NCBI GenBank assembly: GCA_963971305.1
Contig: OZ020313.1
Span: 18,797,260-18,861,259, forward strand
Origin: Arcuatula senhousia
Lineage: Eukaryota; Mollusca; Bivalvia; Mytilida; Mytilidae
Length of the DNA: 64,000 nt
Direction: 5' to 3'
The notes under the pieces are model-generated. The model made no database searches and was not told the DNA's origin. It saw only the letters and a list, made by a program, of their open reading frames with translations. Below, one piece after another: positions 62,285 to 64,000 of the stretch; the stretch's first letter is position 1, and every line of letters begins with the position of its first letter. The position numbers and the translations under genes were made by a program.

Positions 62285-63700
62285 TAAAAGGGCATGTCAT
62301 ACTGCGAACAACCTTACCGCAAACAGTAGTGGTACACGGTGTTGGTAAAAAATGTAACGCCATGCACTTATGTAAACTTGCCTTTTGATTGTGGGCTGTG
62401 TCGCGTACACTTATTCCACATCTCATTATTTTCTATAAAAGAACATTACTGCTTCAGGACTGGATTTGAATTTTATGCATTTTATTTAGACCATGGGCCA
62501 ATTGCAGAACCACGAGCAGTGCCAAATAGCCTCGTTGAAGACTGCGGTTGACCATTGTGGTTTTTCTGAATTGCCGCTTGATTGTGGGCTGTATCGCGTT
62601 CAATTATTCCACATCTCATTTTCTTTTGTCTCGATAAGAAGAGCTCGAATAGGATCGTCTAAGCCTGCATGAGACTAAATCGCCCGATCCAACCCATCCA
62701 TTCCTTTTCCAGTGGCAGTCAAATCTTTCCTGTCGAATTGGCATTGTGTTACCATTGCCTCAACTTCATTATCATTTCATGTTCATTTTATCACCTCTTT
62801 CATGTTCATCTCACTGATATGACTGAATTCGTGCTGCTTGCGGGTAAAACAATAACTTACTAGGAAAAATTTCAAAAATTATGTTCTCAAAAACACCTTT
62901 GTAGACATGGGATAACGTGTTAAAGTCGACATCAAATTATCTAAAATCTAGATCGTTTTATATCTACAAAAACTTGTAGTAGTACATGTACTCCAAATGC
63001 ATATACTCAACAATATGTAGTAGACTACATGACTATATTATTGACTAAGCACTTTTTATCCGTGTTTGTTGTGTCATAAATTTAAAATCTTTTATTTATA
63101 TTAACCGTTAATCACTTGAAATTTACGAAAAATAAAATTACTTCGAAGTCGCATAGTAGACTAATTGGATTGAATACTTTCAATTCTATTCTTGGTTATA
63201 TGCCCAATGAACTCATTACAATATAAATGTTTGGCTTAATTTGAACATCTCCTATTCTTTACTATATTTTTATTGATCTATGTTTACATTTACAACTTTT
63301 TGACAATGATATATTACGATTATCTTGTACTTCCTGGTTTTAATAATATCGATTCTTCTGCATTATCTACATGTACATGACAGATAAGAGTGTAACGCTA
63401 CAAACATTTTTAATTCTTAAATAAAACAACTGATGCAACTACATGCTTATACTTGATCTAAAAGTGACCACGTTGAAAGTAACAGATACGAATTTAGTTT
63501 GATTGCAGAATTAACAAAATGTACGTAGAGTTTGGTTTTATTCTTTTTTCTATTGAAACATGCATGAATTACATTTGTGAAAAGTGCATCCTATCATATG
63601 CAAAATCTGATATCTGATCTTTCCACCATGTTAAAAATATTGCACACCCGAAAACGTAGCCCCTTATAGAATGCACGTTTTAACTGGAAGTTACACCCCG
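62285..63700. other. No gene seen
   Basis: Contains repeated CATTTCATGTTCAT words (62765-62815) and two diverged copies of TTATTCCACATCTCATT (62410, 62604). No recognised gene. Confidence 0.35.
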
Positions 63701-63713
63701 CGATAGAAATTCC

Positions 63714-63834
63714 TACGGAAGCCCATCAGTGCCAGGGTGGTGTTTTATTTTTCTAACGTTATAACGAGTTCTTTAAGTCGAGATAACGAGTCAGAAAAAA
63801 TATAACACCACCCTGGCACTAATGGACTTCCGTA
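63714..63834. mobile_element. 121-bp hairpin MITE
   Basis: TACGGAAGCCCATCAGTGCC followed by AGGGTGGTGTT pairs with AACACCACCCTGGCAC followed by TAATGGACTTCCGTA. Flanked by AATTCC at 63708-63713 and 63835-63840. The loop holds an AACGAGT duplication. Confidence 0.75.
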
Positions 63835-64000
63835 AATTCCCGTGTATATTCTTGAAACTAAAATCATCTGACCAATGTTTTTTTTTGCTGTTGCTGCTGT
63901 AAGCAAAACCAATCTGTGAATTGTAAATGCTGTTTGGTGGTAGTGTGTATGTAGTTATGTATGTTGTGCGATTCGTTTTAGCGTTGTCTTTTACATTTAA

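Overview
This is nuclear DNA from a metazoan, most likely a marine bivalve of the mussel (Mytilus) type. The sequence is AT-rich and intron/repeat-dominated, with short decayed ORFs. It carries dispersed repeats I recognise as typical of bivalve genomes, for example the block ending in TTTAACCCACCATTTCA and the CGGAAGAGTAAGCAGTTCCTG repeat. It also holds Penelope-like retroelement fragments and many small inverted-repeat elements. I assign the organism from repeat style only, so the species is not certain. No bacterial-type gene organisation is present.

The centre of the window (17113-34574) is a 17.5-kb palindromic mobile element. It has perfect-looking terminal inverted repeats starting AGTAGTATAG and is flanked by a 6-bp duplication, ATTTAG. 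Each outer arm (A: 17113-24029, minus orientation; C: 27639-34574, plus orientation; about 6.9 kb each) carries the same cassette. Reading outward from the hinge, this is: 130-bp iteron-like repeats, a TATA-like box, a C2H2/lysine-rich protein of 182 aa, a CAG-repeat segment, an E-box pair, a likely 272-bp intron, a protein-primed type B DNA polymerase with N-terminal zinc fingers, poly(A) signals, a GA-rich tract, a TTAGGG-like array and the terminus. In both arms the polymerase is split by the same in-frame TGA. Between the arms lie two copies of a 270-bp hinge (S1, S2) packed with CRE-, ETS-, YY1- and E2F-like motifs. A truncated third arm (B: 24300-27367) stops inside the polymerase. Terminus, TSD length and polymerase point to a Polinton/Maverick-related lineage, but no integrase, ATPase, protease or capsid gene is visible. 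The element therefore looks like a minimal or non-autonomous replicon whose whole gene content sits inside its inverted repeats.

Left flank (1-17112): dispersed and tandem repeats, an 8-bp-TSD MITE (3117-3528), a 4.5-kb inverted-repeat unit (5826-10312) enclosing a dead Penelope-like RT, two cysteine-rich phase-1/phase-1 exons on the minus strand (13834-14007, 11745-11909), and a host repeat (14298-14850). A second, inverted copy of that repeat is the one the central element landed in.

Right flank (34575-64000): no intact gene. It holds a second dead Penelope-like RT with a 52-bp minisatellite at its 5' side (39640-41461), a 53-bp satellite (43525-45010), a related 44-bp minisatellite (47629-47880), a LINE C-terminal fragment, a decayed coiled-coil-like pseudogene (54530-55535), a 145-bp tandem array split by a 1.9-kb TTAA-flanked element (56326-58238), and several MITEs with recognisable target duplications. 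Overall the window is a graveyard of mobile DNA surrounding one recent, unusual palindromic polymerase element.
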